A stretch of DNA of 27,528 nucleotides, from NCBI GenBank assembly GCA_017649745.1, contig JAGCGE010000034.1, positions 1 through 27,528 of the forward strand. The letters run 5' to 3'. A program made the translations under genes and the position numbers. Below are positions 15,504 to 24,225 of the stretch, in pieces. Position 1 is the stretch's first letter. Each line of letters begins with the position of its first letter. The DNA comes from Clostridiales bacterium (GTDB taxonomy: Bacteria; Bacillota_A; Clostridia; Saccharofermentanales; Saccharofermentanaceae). The notes beneath the pieces are model-generated. The model did no database searches. It worked only from the letters and a program-made list of their open reading frames with translations, and had not been told where the DNA came from.

Positions 15504-16751
15504 GTGAAGGAAGTTTTAACGATTGGGATCATTGGGGGCGGCGCGGCAGGCCTGTTTACGGCCTGCCAGCTAAAAAAAACGATGGGCGATAAACCTGTCG
15601 AGATCACCATCATCGAAAAGACTTCCGTATTGGGCAAAAAACTCACTTTGACGGGTCACGGCAGGTGTAACATCACTAACAGAAAGACGCCGTCTGAATT
15701 TAAAAAGGGACTTCACGAAGCGGGCAACTTTTTATACCCGGCTATAAAAGCGTTCAGTCCGGATGACACGGTAAGATTTTTCGAAGAGGACCTTGGGCTT
15801 AAGCTCAAGGAAGAAGATAATAACAGGATGTTCCCTGTGTGTGACAGCGCAGTAAAAGTCAGGGACACGATAGTTTCTTATATTTCCGACAAGGTAAAGA
15901 CAATATGCGATGCTAAGGTTCTGGACATCGCGAAAACTGACGTTTTCGACGTGTATACGACCAAGGGTGATTTCAAGTTCGATGTGCTTGTCCTGTCATG
16001 CGGAGGAGCATCATTTCCGGAGACCGGATCAACGGGTGATTCATATACTTTCGCGTTAGGTCTGGGACACACAGTAGAGCCTATTAGAGCTGCACTTGCT
16101 CCTGTAAAAGTTGATAAAGCTTCAAGACAGTTTACCTCTGCTTTAAGCGGAGTTTCAGTCAATGCAAACGCGAGCCTTTATTGCTCGGGTTCTAAATCAG
16201 CTTCTTCAGAAGGTGACGTGCTGTTCGCAGATTTCGGACTTACGGGTCCTGCCATCATGGAACTATCGCGTGAGATACCGACTGATATCGTTGACATGAA
16301 CGGATGGATCGAGCTCGATCTCGCACCGTTTTTGAGCGATGAACAGATCGATAAGGAATTTCAGGAAATGATTAATGAGCATCCTGATACAAAGGTGTCA
16401 ACATTGGCATCGAAGTATGTTCCTTCATCTGTATCAAAAGAACTGTCGGCTCGTGCAAAAGTGAGTGATCTTTATGCACAGAACTTCACAAAGCAGAACA
16501 GGAAGGCTCTCTGTAAAGAGATAAAGCATTTGGAACTCGGTATTGAAGAAGCTCCATCTATTGATAGGGCATATGTTACACGCGGCGGAGTCAGGCTTAA
16601 AGAAGTCGATAAGAAAACTATGCAGTCGACAATTGTTGCAGGACTGTATATAATTGGTGAAGCGCTCGACATCGACGGCATCTCCGGAGGTTATAACCTT
16701 CAGGCCTGTATGAGCGAGGCATATGCTGTAAGTAAGAGCATATTAGGATAA
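15504..16751 (+). CDS. HI0933/BaiN-family NAD(P)/FAD-dependent oxidoreductase
   Basis: The chosen start is GTG 15504, with GAGG at 15492-15495 (8-nt spacing); an open frame extends into ddl without support. The 415-aa protein has the FAD dinucleotide motif GIIGGGAAG (residues 8-16). It also carries the family signature LTGHGRCNITN near residue 55, a mid-protein LSCGGASFPETGSTGD, and a C-terminal GEALDIDGISGGYNLQ that contacts FAD. Length fits the HI0933 family. Physiological substrates of most members are unknown; BaiN in bile-acid metabolism is one proposed case but no such role is implied here. It is probably co-transcribed with ddl. Confidence 0.9.
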   Translation: MKEVLTIGIIGGGAAGLFTACQLKKTMGDKPVEITIIEKTSVLGKKLTLTGHGRCNITNRKTPSEFKKGLHEAGNFLYPAIKAFSPDDTVRFFEEDLGLKLKEEDNNRMFPVCDSAVKVRDTIVSYISDKVKTICDAKVLDIAKTDVFDVYTTKGDFKFDVLVLSCGGASFPETGSTGDSYTFALGLGHTVEPIRAALAPVKVDKASRQFTSALSGVSVNANASLYCSGSKSASSEGDVLFADFGLTGPAIMELSREIPTDIVDMNGWIELDLAPFLSDEQIDKEFQEMINEHPDTKVSTLASKYVPSSVSKELSARAKVSDLYAQNFTKQNRKALCKEIKHLELGIEEAPSIDRAYVTRGGVRLKEVDKKTMQSTIVAGLYIIGEALDIDGISGGYNLQACMSEAYAVSKSILG

Positions 16752-16774
16752 TACTTAGATAGAGGGCAAAAATT

Positions 16775-17167
16775 ATGAGAACAAAAAGTAAGATCGTTGC
16801 TATTACACTGATCATATCGATCGTATTAACTTTGGCAGCATGTGGCGGAAAAAAGGATCTGCCAAAATACTCAATTGGTAAGTACGAATTCACGGTAGAG
16901 TTGGAAAAATGTGAAGAAAGTACAACCGGTGAAAGACAATCCGTACAACTGTTGCTTACAATGGAAAATGAAGGAATGCCAAAGGATTTCTTTGACAAAA
17001 AGATGGAAGAGGGAGTCTTCCTTCTCGACGGCAAAACACCAAGTCCATTCTATACTTATTCGAAAGATAAGCAGGACAATATAACTGCGGTAAAGGTAAC
17101 ATTCATCATGCCGTTAGGTTATGAATTTGACTTTAATGATATTACTATAGAAGAAGTTAGTGATTGA
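16775..17167 (+). CDS. Small secreted lipoprotein, unknown function
   Basis: The 130-aa protein begins with a lipoprotein signal peptide: MRTKSK, a hydrophobic stretch, then the lipobox LAAC with Cys23. The mature part is charged and shows no family I recognise; the pattern of alternating residues (KYEFTVELEKCEE, SVQLLLTMENEG) suggests a small beta-sandwich. A GAGGG 8 nt before ATG 16775 supports the start. It lies 23 bp after the flavoprotein gene and 30 bp before the zinc-ribbon gene, so it may be in the same transcript. Confidence 0.8.
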   Translation: MRTKSKIVAITLIISIVLTLAACGGKKDLPKYSIGKYEFTVELEKCEESTTGERQSVQLLLTMENEGMPKDFFDKKMEEGVFLLDGKTPSPFYTYSKDKQDNITAVKVTFIMPLGYEFDFNDITIEEVSD

Positions 17168-17197
17168 GCATTCAGGTAACCCAACGGAGGTCTGATT

Positions 17198-17830
17198 ATG
17201 AGTGAGAACAACTTTAATTCAAACTGGCAGTGCATCTGTGGACAGATCAACAACGGTAATTTCTGTGCTTCATGCGGAAGACCGAAGATGCAAGTTTCAA
17301 CACCTCCTGTTCAGCCTCAGCCACAATATCAGCAACCAAAGCAACAATACCAACAGCCACAGAAGTCTGTTTCGAAGATCAAGACTGTGAATTTCATCGT
17401 AAGTTTGATAGGAATTATCGTCGCATTTCTCGCGAATTTACCAGGTCTGGGCATGTCACTGATGATGGCGGGGTTTTCTCCTTTGTTTATGATGCTCGGA
17501 GCGCAATCCGAAGAAGCCATGTTGGAAGCTTGGTTGGTCTTTGCGATCGAATGCATCGTTCTTGCTGCTTTTGTTCTGTCTATTATTTTCAATATTAGAA
17601 GTCATAAAATTATAAAGAGAGGACCATATAAAAAATACAAGCCTTTCAGGATATTTATCGCGATCGCCGCAATGTTCTCTGCTGTTGCTTCGATCATATC
17701 AACCATCTGGCTTAACACAATGGACGATTATATAATGATGTATATTATTCCTGTTATGGCAATTATTTTCGGCATAGCAACTCTTGTCGTAAACATAATC
17801 GACATCAGTTCGAAAACGGCAGAAGAGTGA
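17198..17830 (+). CDS. Zinc-ribbon membrane protein, Gln/Pro-rich linker
   Basis: The 210-aa protein starts with a zinc ribbon using Cys12, Cys14, Cys23 and Cys26 (CICG ... CASCG). A low-complexity Gln/Pro linker (about residues 35-58) follows, then four predicted membrane helices (about 66-90, 106-130, 147-168, 176-200). Such zinc-ribbon plus membrane proteins are common in Clostridia and mostly uncharacterised. GGAGG precedes ATG 17198. Two more proteins of the same general design lie at 18398-18868 and 24236-24799. Confidence 0.85.
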   Translation: MSENNFNSNWQCICGQINNGNFCASCGRPKMQVSTPPVQPQPQYQQPKQQYQQPQKSVSKIKTVNFIVSLIGIIVAFLANLPGLGMSLMMAGFSPLFMMLGAQSEEAMLEAWLVFAIECIVLAAFVLSIIFNIRSHKIIKRGPYKKYKPFRIFIAIAAMFSAVASIISTIWLNTMDDYIMMYIIPVMAIIFGIATLVVNIIDISSKTAEE

Positions 17831-17837
17831 GAAGTCA

Positions 17838-17866
17838 TTGAGTTATCATATCTTCCTTGTTAAAAT
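17838..17866 (+). promoter_or_regulatory. Promoter of the dCMP deaminase gene
   Basis: TTGAGT (17838-17843), a 17-bp spacer and TAAAAT (17861-17866) lie about 40 bp before the gene start. Confidence 0.6.
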
Positions 17867-17906
17867 AAAACCAATTTGTTGAATCAATAGGGGAGAGGAA
17901 ACAGAT

Positions 17907-18386
17907 ATGAAACGTGACGATTATATTTCTTGGGACGAGTATTTTATGGGTGTTGCAAGCCTTTCTGCACAGCGCAGTAAGGACCCGAGCACACAGGTTG
18001 GTGCTTGCATCGTAAATGACGAGAACCGCATAATGACAGTAGGTTATAACGGAATGCCAAGGGGCTGTTCCGACGATGAATTTCCGTGGGAGAGAGAAGG
18101 CGGCATGTTAGATACGAAGTATGCTTTCGTATGCCATGCAGAGATGAACGCTATCCTTAACTGCGGTACAGCTGACCTTAAGAATACACGAGTATATGTT
18201 ACATTGTTCCCTTGCCGTGAGTGCACAAAAGCTCTCATCCAGAAGGGTATTAAGGAAGTTATCTATTTCAGCGATAAGTATCATGATACTGAGGACGCCA
18301 TCGCAGCAAGAAAGATGCTCGATGCAGCAGGTGTTATCTATAAGCCGTACGAACCAAGCGGCAGGAATATCAATATTCAGGTCTGA
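17907..18386 (+). CDS. Deoxycytidylate (dCMP) deaminase, ComEB-like
   Basis: The 159-aa protein converts dCMP to dUMP, feeding dTMP synthesis. The zinc site is clear: His77 and the proton-shuttling Glu79 in CHAEMN, and Cys103 and Cys106 in PCREC. The N-terminus has [10 protein letters not shown], typical of dCMP deaminases, and a YNGMPRGC substrate loop follows. The length is normal. GAGAGG before ATG 17907 and a promoter upstream support the start. The following zinc-ribbon gene begins 11 bp after the stop. Confidence 0.93.
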   Translation: MKRDDYISWDEYFMGVASLSAQRSKDPSTQVGACIVNDENRIMTVGYNGMPRGCSDDEFPWEREGGMLDTKYAFVCHAEMNAILNCGTADLKNTRVYVTLFPCRECTKALIQKGIKEVIYFSDKYHDTEDAIAARKMLDAAGVIYKPYEPSGRNINIQV

Positions 18387-18397
18387 TATTACTGGTT

Positions 18398-18868
18398 ATG
18401 TTCTGTGTAAAGTGCGGAGCTTCCATCGAAGAAGGTAATGACTTCTGCAATAAATGCGGAAGCCCTGTATCATCGTTGGCTTTTCAAGAGTCGAGTGATG
18501 CTCTGAAGATCCTGGAGAAATACCGTACAACAACAGATCTTTATCCTAAATTTCAGCCGGTAGCCGACGATGCCGGGCTAGGCAATGCGACAAGAGCACT
18601 GGTATTCGGAATTACTGGACTTGCGGTCCCTGCATGTCTGTTCTGGCTTCCGATAGTCTCATATATTCTGCCCCTCATCTCATGGGTAGTGTCCGTAATA
18701 GGTCTTATCAATTGCTACCTCTCGAAAAAGCGCGGCTGCAAGAGGAGAAGACTTAAGGTTGCCTATATACTCAATATCGTGACTTTTGTATTGAGTGTAA
18801 TAGCGATCGCGATAATGATAATAGCTATCCTTATATATCTGATAGTCGTTTTAGTTAATGATTTGTAA
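18398..18868 (+). CDS. Zinc-ribbon membrane protein (DUF4190-like)
   Basis: The 156-aa protein opens with a zinc ribbon, MFCVKCGASIEEGNDFCNKC, with Cys3, Cys6, Cys17 and Cys20. A linker of about 50 residues follows, then two to three membrane helices (about 68-108 and 121-152) separated by a basic loop (KKRGCKRRRLK). No clear Shine-Dalgarno sequence is seen before ATG 18398, so translation may be coupled to the dCMP deaminase gene 11 bp upstream. The function is unknown. Confidence 0.8.
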   Translation: MFCVKCGASIEEGNDFCNKCGSPVSSLAFQESSDALKILEKYRTTTDLYPKFQPVADDAGLGNATRALVFGITGLAVPACLFWLPIVSYILPLISWVVSVIGLINCYLSKKRGCKRRRLKVAYILNIVTFVLSVIAIAIMIIAILIYLIVVLVNDL

Positions 18869-18878
18869 TGATTTATTG

Positions 18879-18907
18879 TTGCATATTGAGGCTTCGGTGC
18901 TTATAAT
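18879..18907 (+). promoter_or_regulatory. Strong promoter driving the T-box leader
   Basis: TTGCAT (18879-18884), a 17-bp spacer, then TATAAT (18902-18907) place the transcription start near 18914, just before the T-box stem I. Confidence 0.75.
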
Positions 18908-18913
18908 ATGCAC

Positions 18914-19203
18914 ATATCGTAAATGCTTTGATTGAGAGGAGTAGTCTCCTTATTGGCGGCAACAGGGACTGAAGGTCTTGACTGAGAACCTTCATTGCAT
19001 TGCAAAGTAGATGAAGTTCGCTCATGAGCAGGAATGCTGAAGATCATGTTGTAGGTGTTCACGGAAGTCCACCGTTATCTGGGACGAAGAATTGTTGGAT
19101 TCTTGCTGAGAGCAGTCTTTTCGAAAAGACTGAAGATGGGTGGTAACGCGTATATTATACGTCCCGTCAACGGATAAAATTCCGTTGGCGGGATTTTTGT
19201 TTA
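18914..19203 (+). promoter_or_regulatory. T-box riboswitch leader, probable Phe (UUC) specifier
   Basis: The leader carries the T-box sequence TGGGTGGTAACGCG (19137-19150; the consensus has ACCGCG, so one base differs) followed by GTCCC. CCC at 19163-19165 can pair either with the T-box GGG (antiterminator) or with the terminator 3' arm. Stem I shows an AGTA loop-E segment near 18939 and a distal hairpin near 18972-18993. The specifier side reads GAA, G, UUC, G, then a short helix and GAGC (19013-19029). This matches the layout GAA-A-GGC-A-helix-GAGC of the glyQS T-box, placing UUC (Phe) at 19017-19019. The TGGT bulge would pair with an ACCA tRNA end, as tRNA-Phe has. Uncharged tRNA would allow transcription of the ligase gene. 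The T-box call is firm; the specifier call is by hand alignment. Confidence 0.9.
19163..19198 (+). terminator. T-box-controlled intrinsic terminator
   Basis: A 12-bp stem (19163-19174 with 19181-19192) with loop TAAAAT is followed by ATTTTT. Its 5' CCC is shared with the antiterminator. Confidence 0.9.
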
Positions 19204-19233
19204 TCCGAAGCAAGATGCGAAAGGAGAAAGAAA

Positions 19234-20556
19234 ATGGCAAAAGAGTTCGAGACATTCATCTGGGATGAAAAGAATGAGTGCATGAGTGATGACGAGCGTG
19301 AAGTGCTTGTAAGCGAGAGGATCAGAAAATGCGTAAAGAGACTTTACGAGAAGGTTCCTTATTACAAGAAGAAACTCGACGATGCAGGTATCAAACCTGA
19401 GGATATAAAAGGAACGGAGGACCTGTGGAAACTGCCTTTCACGGATAAGTTCGATTTCAGGGACAATTATCCGTTCGGAACTTTGGCAGTGCCAAGAGAG
19501 GAAGTTGAGCGTTTCCATGCTTCATCCGGAACAACAGGCCGTATGAAGGTAGTAGGATATACTCACAATGATATCGAGCTCTGGTCTGACATGCTCTGCA
19601 GATCTTTCGCCATGGCTGGTATGAAGAAGAACGATCTTGCTCATATCTCTTACGGATACGGATTGTTCACGGGAGGTCTTGGCCCTCATTATGCATGTGA
19701 GAAGTTCGGTGCAACCGCTATCCCTGTATCAACAGGACAAACTGACAGACAGATCATGATCCTTACCGACTGGAAGCCGGATGTAATCTTCTGTACACCT
19801 ACATATATGTTGAACCTTCTCGACAAGATGGATGAGAAGGGCGTCGACAAGAGCCAGCTCAACTTAAGAACAGGTATCTTCGGAGCTGAGGCTTGGACAG
19901 TAGAGATGAAGCAGGAGATCGAGGAGAGAGCAGGTATCAAGGCATTCGATATCTACGGTCTTTCTGAGGTCTGCGGACCTGGTGTCGGCTGCTCATGCGA
20001 GAAGGGTAATCTTATTCATATTCAGGCAGATCACTTCTGGCCTGAGGTTGTTGATCCTGAGACAGGTAAGCCGCTTCCTGACGGAGAGTTAGGCGAACTC
20101 GTATTCTCATCTATAACGAAGGAAGCTCTCCCGCTCATGAGATATAACACTCATGACCTTACAAGGATCTATCATGGTAAGTGTGCATGCGGAAGAACAA
20201 CTCCAAGGATCGAGAAGATCACAGGTCGTGCTGATGACATGATGGTAATCCGTGGTGTTAACGTATTCCCGAGCCAGATCGAGGAAGCTATCGGTAAGCA
20301 TACTGATGCTGTATCTTTGAACTATCAGATCTTCGTTGATCGTATTAACAACCAGGATTCAATCTACGTTAAGCTCGAGCTTAAGCCAAATCTCTTCTCT
20401 GATACAGTTGGTGATCTCGCTAAGCTCAATAAGGCTATCGAGGCAGATATAACTTCTATAACAGGACTTCATATTAGAGTTCAGCTCGTTGAGCCTAATA
20501 CACTTCCGAAGTCAGAAGGAAAGATGAAACGAGTAATTGATTCCAGGTTCAAGTAA
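19234..20556 (+). CDS. paaK: Phenylacetate--CoA ligase
   Basis: The 440-aa adenylate-forming enzyme activates phenylacetate to phenylacetyl-CoA with ATP. It has the PaaK-type short N-terminus (KVPYYKKKL) and the phosphate-binding SSGTTG (residues 97-102). It also has YGLSE at 241-245, a CACGR Cys pair before TGRADDMMVIRGVNVFPSQIE, and the catalytic C-terminal Lys region (KSEGKMKR). Length is normal. AAAGGAG precedes ATG 19234. A T-box with a probable Phe specifier controls it, so expression should rise when charged tRNA-Phe is scarce. That fits a role in making phenylalanine from phenylacetate (with an indolepyruvate-type ferredoxin oxidoreductase elsewhere), not catabolism. Other paa catabolic genes are absent here. 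A different aryl acid substrate is possible. Confidence 0.93.
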   Translation: MAKEFETFIWDEKNECMSDDEREVLVSERIRKCVKRLYEKVPYYKKKLDDAGIKPEDIKGTEDLWKLPFTDKFDFRDNYPFGTLAVPREEVERFHASSGTTGRMKVVGYTHNDIELWSDMLCRSFAMAGMKKNDLAHISYGYGLFTGGLGPHYACEKFGATAIPVSTGQTDRQIMILTDWKPDVIFCTPTYMLNLLDKMDEKGVDKSQLNLRTGIFGAEAWTVEMKQEIEERAGIKAFDIYGLSEVCGPGVGCSCEKGNLIHIQADHFWPEVVDPETGKPLPDGELGELVFSSITKEALPLMRYNTHDLTRIYHGKCACGRTTPRIEKITGRADDMMVIRGVNVFPSQIEEAIGKHTDAVSLNYQIFVDRINNQDSIYVKLELKPNLFSDTVGDLAKLNKAIEADITSITGLHIRVQLVEPNTLPKSEGKMKRVIDSRFK

Positions 20557-20576
20557 TCAATTAAGTGGGGCAACTT

Positions 20577-22559
20577 ATGAGAGGGATCAAGTATATTCTG
20601 TCAACTTTGTTGACGGTCATATTGGTTATTAATGTAGCTTTCGGTGCTGTTTTGGCAGCGCCGGAAGCTACTGTCGATTCTACAAATCCTTGGGATACAG
20701 GAGGACAGATAACACTTACCTTGAGCGGCTGCGATGGTTATAACAAGATCACCGTTGTTGCTGATTTCGGCGGTAAGGTTACTAGTGCTTCAGGCTGGGG
20801 ATTTGATTCTTATACTGTTGACGGCAGCAAGGTAACAGCTGTCGTATCAAGAGGCGGTTCGAATGACTGGGCTTTTAACGGCAGTGTCGGTATTCAGGTA
20901 GACGGTTCCGGCATCAAGGACATAAAGCTCGTATCAGTAACTGGCGATCAGGATGCAGGAACGGTTACTACTGCAACTACAACTACGACAACTGCTGCAA
21001 CGACTGCAGAAACGACTCAGTCAGGTTCTGACAACAATACTGCACCTGTTAGTCAGGAGGGTAAGTCAGGTGATGACTGGCTCACGACAAAGGGCAGTAA
21101 GATCGTTGATAAGAACGGAACTGAAGTATGGCTTACGGGTGTTAACTGGTTTGGCTATAACACGGGAACGAATATCTTTGACGGTTGCTGGTCTTGTAAC
21201 ATGGACCAGTCACTTAAGGCTATCGCAGATAGAGGTTTCAATCTTCTGAGGATCCCGATCTCTGCTCAGCTCCTTCTCGATTGGAAGGGCGGCAATTATC
21301 CGCAGGCTAACTTCAATCAGTCTAATAATGCAGAACTTGTTGGTATGAACAGTCTTGAGATCTTTGACTATGCACTCTCACGCTGTGAAGCTTATGGCCT
21401 TAAGGTAATGCTCGATATCCACAGTGCTGAGACGGATGCATCTGGTCATAACGCACCTCTTTGGTATACCGATAAGGTATCTGCCGATCAATTCCTTGAG
21501 GCTCTCGATTGGGTATCTGCAAGATACAAGGATAACGATACGATCATTGCTTACGATCTTAAGAATGAGCCGCATGGCGCGGGTAACGAACAGAACAGAG
21601 CTATCTGGAATGATTCGAAAGATGAGAATAACTGGAGATATGTTGCTTCTCTTGCAGGTAACAAGATCCTCGATAATAACCCAAATGCTCTGATCGTTAT
21701 CGAAGGTATCCAGATCTTCCCTAAGGATATTAATTCCAACAACTTTACATCCATGAATGAGGGTGACTACTATAACGCATGGTGGGGTGGTAACCTCATG
21801 GGCGTTAAGTATTATCCTGTTGATCTTGGATCACCTGAGCGTAATAAGCAGATCGTTTATTCACCTCATGATTACGGTCCTGCAGTATACGAGCAGCCGT
21901 GGTTCCATTCTGGATTTGATTATCAATCGCTCATGGATGAGTACTGGTATGATTACTGGTTCTACATCATAGATCAGGATATAGCTCCTGTCCTTATAGG
22001 TGAGTGGGGCGGATTCATGTCAGGTGATAATCTCACATGGATGACTTACTTAAGACAGCTCATTAACGAGCATAAGATCCACTACACATTCTGGTGTTTT
22101 AATGCTAACTCAGGTGATACGGGTGGACTTGTAAAAGATGACTTCACGACATGGGATGAGGATAAGTACTCATTTGTTTCTGAAGTTCTCTGGACTGACG
22201 GAGGTCAGCATGTTGGTCTCGATCACGAGATACCTCTCGGAGGCTCAGGTGTTAACTTAGGATCCATAAGCGGTACTGTTGAAGTTGAAGAGACTCAGCC
22301 GACTGAAGAGACAGAACCAAGTGAGACGACTGAGACAACAGAAGAGACGAAGATCACTTCCGAGACGATATCCAATGAAGAACTTCTTGGTGATATCGAA
22401 GAGACTAAGGTCAAGACTCCGCATGAGAGCAAGCTTAAGATCTCTACACTTGGCACGATCGTAACAGTACTCATCATAGTTGCAGTATTGATCACCGGCG
22501 CGATCATAACATTCGCTGTAATACGAATGGTTTCATACAAACGCAAAGGTAGTAAATGA
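20577..22559 (+). CDS. Membrane-anchored GH5 cellulase/endoglucanase
   Basis: The start is ATG 20577, with GTGGGG 6 nt upstream, giving a clean signal peptide (MRGIKYILST, then a hydrophobic core ending AVLAAP); GTG 20565 is less likely. The mature protein has four parts. First is a beta-rich module (about 28-125, WDTGGQITLTLSG), possibly carbohydrate binding. A Thr-rich linker (about 128-150) follows. The GH5 barrel (about 165-540) has the acid/base Glu331 in LKNEPHG and nucleophile Glu476 in LIGEWGG. Last come a Glu/Thr linker and a membrane helix (about 621-651) with a basic tail YKRKGSK. There is no LPxTG, so it is anchored by the helix itself. It lies 20 bp after paaK with no terminator between, so it may be under the T-box. 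Confidence 0.93.
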   Translation: MRGIKYILSTLLTVILVINVAFGAVLAAPEATVDSTNPWDTGGQITLTLSGCDGYNKITVVADFGGKVTSASGWGFDSYTVDGSKVTAVVSRGGSNDWAFNGSVGIQVDGSGIKDIKLVSVTGDQDAGTVTTATTTTTTAATTAETTQSGSDNNTAPVSQEGKSGDDWLTTKGSKIVDKNGTEVWLTGVNWFGYNTGTNIFDGCWSCNMDQSLKAIADRGFNLLRIPISAQLLLDWKGGNYPQANFNQSNNAELVGMNSLEIFDYALSRCEAYGLKVMLDIHSAETDASGHNAPLWYTDKVSADQFLEALDWVSARYKDNDTIIAYDLKNEPHGAGNEQNRAIWNDSKDENNWRYVASLAGNKILDNNPNALIVIEGIQIFPKDINSNNFTSMNEGDYYNAWWGGNLMGVKYYPVDLGSPERNKQIVYSPHDYGPAVYEQPWFHSGFDYQSLMDEYWYDYWFYIIDQDIAPVLIGEWGGFMSGDNLTWMTYLRQLINEHKIHYTFWCFNANSGDTGGLVKDDFTTWDEDKYSFVSEVLWTDGGQHVGLDHEIPLGGSGVNLGSISGTVEVEETQPTEETEPSETTETTEETKITSETISNEELLGDIEETKVKTPHESKLKISTLGTIVTVLIIVAVLITGAIITFAVIRMVSYKRKGSK

Positions 22560-22565
22560 CATTTT

Positions 22566-22597
22566 AAAACCCCTGAGGATTGAACCTCAGGGGTTTA
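22566..22597. terminator. Terminator between convergent GH5 and S37-like genes
   Basis: A perfect 12-bp stem (22567-22578 with 22585-22596) with loop ATTGAA has A/T-rich flanks on both sides, so it can serve both strands. Confidence 0.85.
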
Positions 22598-22621
22598 TGT
22601 TATCTTTGATTATCGGTTTTA

Positions 22622-24172
22622 TCAGCTCTCAAGGGCTGCATCGATGTAACCGTCGATCTCTTCTTGGATATCAGGATCGATCATTGAATAGATATCAGTG
22701 TGTGATGAATCCTCATCAACATATGTATGGAAGTTATCACGATCAGGAACATCAGGGATCCTAGGCTGATACCAGACATCAGCTCCGCCGTAGAGCATGA
22801 TGACAGTACAATCTGTTGTCTTTGACCATTCGATGATGCTGTCTCTTACTGAACTGTCATACTTGATTGAATCATATACTTCAGGTGCAAGAGTCATCTT
22901 GTAAAGGAGCATATCTTCCATATCTTCAGTGATAACGAGCTTTGCTCCGCTGCCATCCTTTTCGAGCGCTTCCCTTAGGTAAGAGAAATCATATTCGTGC
23001 TCGCCGAGTTCCATCATACCTTGGATATAGTAAGGGAAGAACTCTGTGGAGCAGCTCCATGTGTCAGGTTCGTTGGCATAGATAAGGAGGTTCAGCATAT
23101 CGTCGAGGTATTTGTCCTCACCCTTTTCGTCGAGAACTTTCTGAATACTGCTGAAGCTCTGGCTATACTGCCACATTGCAGTAGCGAATTCGAGAACAGC
23201 CATATCGTAGAGGATCTCAGGTGTGGTGAAATCCAGGAACTCGGCACCGCCTTCGATACCGTAATCATAATATTTCTGCTGGAGTTCATCTCTGTTCTTG
23301 ATAGCTTCTACCTGGAACTCGAGGACGAGCTGACGATATTCGGCAGCCTGTTCCTTGCCGTAGCGCTCGTCACCTATCGTCTCATAGATATTATCGAAAA
23401 AGTCTTCACACTGAGGACCGTCGCTGAACGGAGCTACCTGTGGCATGTAGACATCTGCATCTTCAGGGAAGTTCATTGACTGGATCATAGTCGTCATTCC
23501 GCCCTTGCTTCCGCCTGTCATGATCCACTTACCAGGCATGACCTGCTTAAGCTCCTCGAAAATGTGATGGATATCGCATGATGCATTGTAGCTTGTAAGG
23601 TAGTTCCAGTATTCCGGTTTCGTATTATCAAGACCATCCGGCTTAGATTCACCGAAGAACCTGAACTCAATGCTTACGAAGTTGACATCGTGAGAACCTG
23701 CATAAAGGTCGATCCATGTACCATAACTTAAGTAATCGTCAGTCAACATATATCCGTTTACATAGAACTCGTTGACATCAGCGTTGTTGTAACATACCTG
23801 AACTCTCTGCTCGAAAGTGCCTGCTGACGGATCTTCCCAATCAAGAGGCTGTTCGATATAGAGCAAAAGATTGAACTCATCAGGACCGATGTTGTCGATC
23901 TCTTCAACTCTCGTAACACCATCAAGTGCTTCAAGAGCTTCGACACTAAATTCTTCCGATACGACTGGCTTCGTTTCAGTCGGCTCAGTGGTTTCCTCAG
24001 TCTCCTCAGTTTCTTCAGTCTCTTCGGTTTCCTTGGTTGTTTCTTCTGTTTTCTCTGTCTTGCGATGCTTCTTAGTCTTCTTTTTGTCTCTTGTCGACGT
24101 TCCTATCGAGCATGAAGACAAAAGGAGCATCATCGCAAGGATCGAAGCAATGATCTTAGTTGAATTCTTCAT
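22622..24172 (-). CDS. Secreted lipoprotein serine peptidase, S37 (tripeptidyl aminopeptidase PS-10) type
   Basis: The start is the ATG ending at 24172 on the plus numbering, with GGAAAGGGA upstream; a longer frame to 24202 would spoil the signal peptide. The 516-aa product begins MKNSTKIIAS, then a hydrophobic core and lipobox LLSSC. A Lys/Glu/Thr low-complexity linker (about 25-70) precedes an alpha/beta-hydrolase domain. Catalytic residues seen are Ser222 in GGSKGG, Asp465 in GGADVW and His491 in SHTD. The segment EFRFFGESKPDG and the run to GKWIMTGGSKGGMT match the S37 family known from Streptomyces, which trims tripeptides from secreted proteins. A terminator-like hairpin stands directly before its ribosome binding site. 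Confidence 0.82.
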   Translation of the reverse strand: MKNSTKIIASILAMMLLLSSCSIGTSTRDKKKTKKHRKTEKTEETTKETEETEETEETEETTEPTETKPVVSEEFSVEALEALDGVTRVEEIDNIGPDEFNLLLYIEQPLDWEDPSAGTFEQRVQVCYNNADVNEFYVNGYMLTDDYLSYGTWIDLYAGSHDVNFVSIEFRFFGESKPDGLDNTKPEYWNYLTSYNASCDIHHIFEELKQVMPGKWIMTGGSKGGMTTMIQSMNFPEDADVYMPQVAPFSDGPQCEDFFDNIYETIGDERYGKEQAAEYRQLVLEFQVEAIKNRDELQQKYYDYGIEGGAEFLDFTTPEILYDMAVLEFATAMWQYSQSFSSIQKVLDEKGEDKYLDDMLNLLIYANEPDTWSCSTEFFPYYIQGMMELGEHEYDFSYLREALEKDGSGAKLVITEDMEDMLLYKMTLAPEVYDSIKYDSSVRDSIIEWSKTTDCTVIMLYGGADVWYQPRIPDVPDRDNFHTYVDEDSSHTDIYSMIDPDIQEEIDGYIDAALES

Positions 24173-24188
24173 TATAATTTCCCTTTCC

Positions 24189-24225
24189 GAAAAAAATAGC
24201 ACCGATACGTATAAGTACCGGTGCT
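24189..24225 (-). terminator. Terminator-like hairpin between the zinc-ribbon and S37-like genes
   Basis: On the minus strand AGCACCGGTAC pairs with GTATCGGTGCT (one G-U) around TTATAC, then ATTTTTTT follows. The T run ends about 17 nt before the S37-like ATG, so it may be a terminator for the upstream gene or a leader attenuator. Confidence 0.75.
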
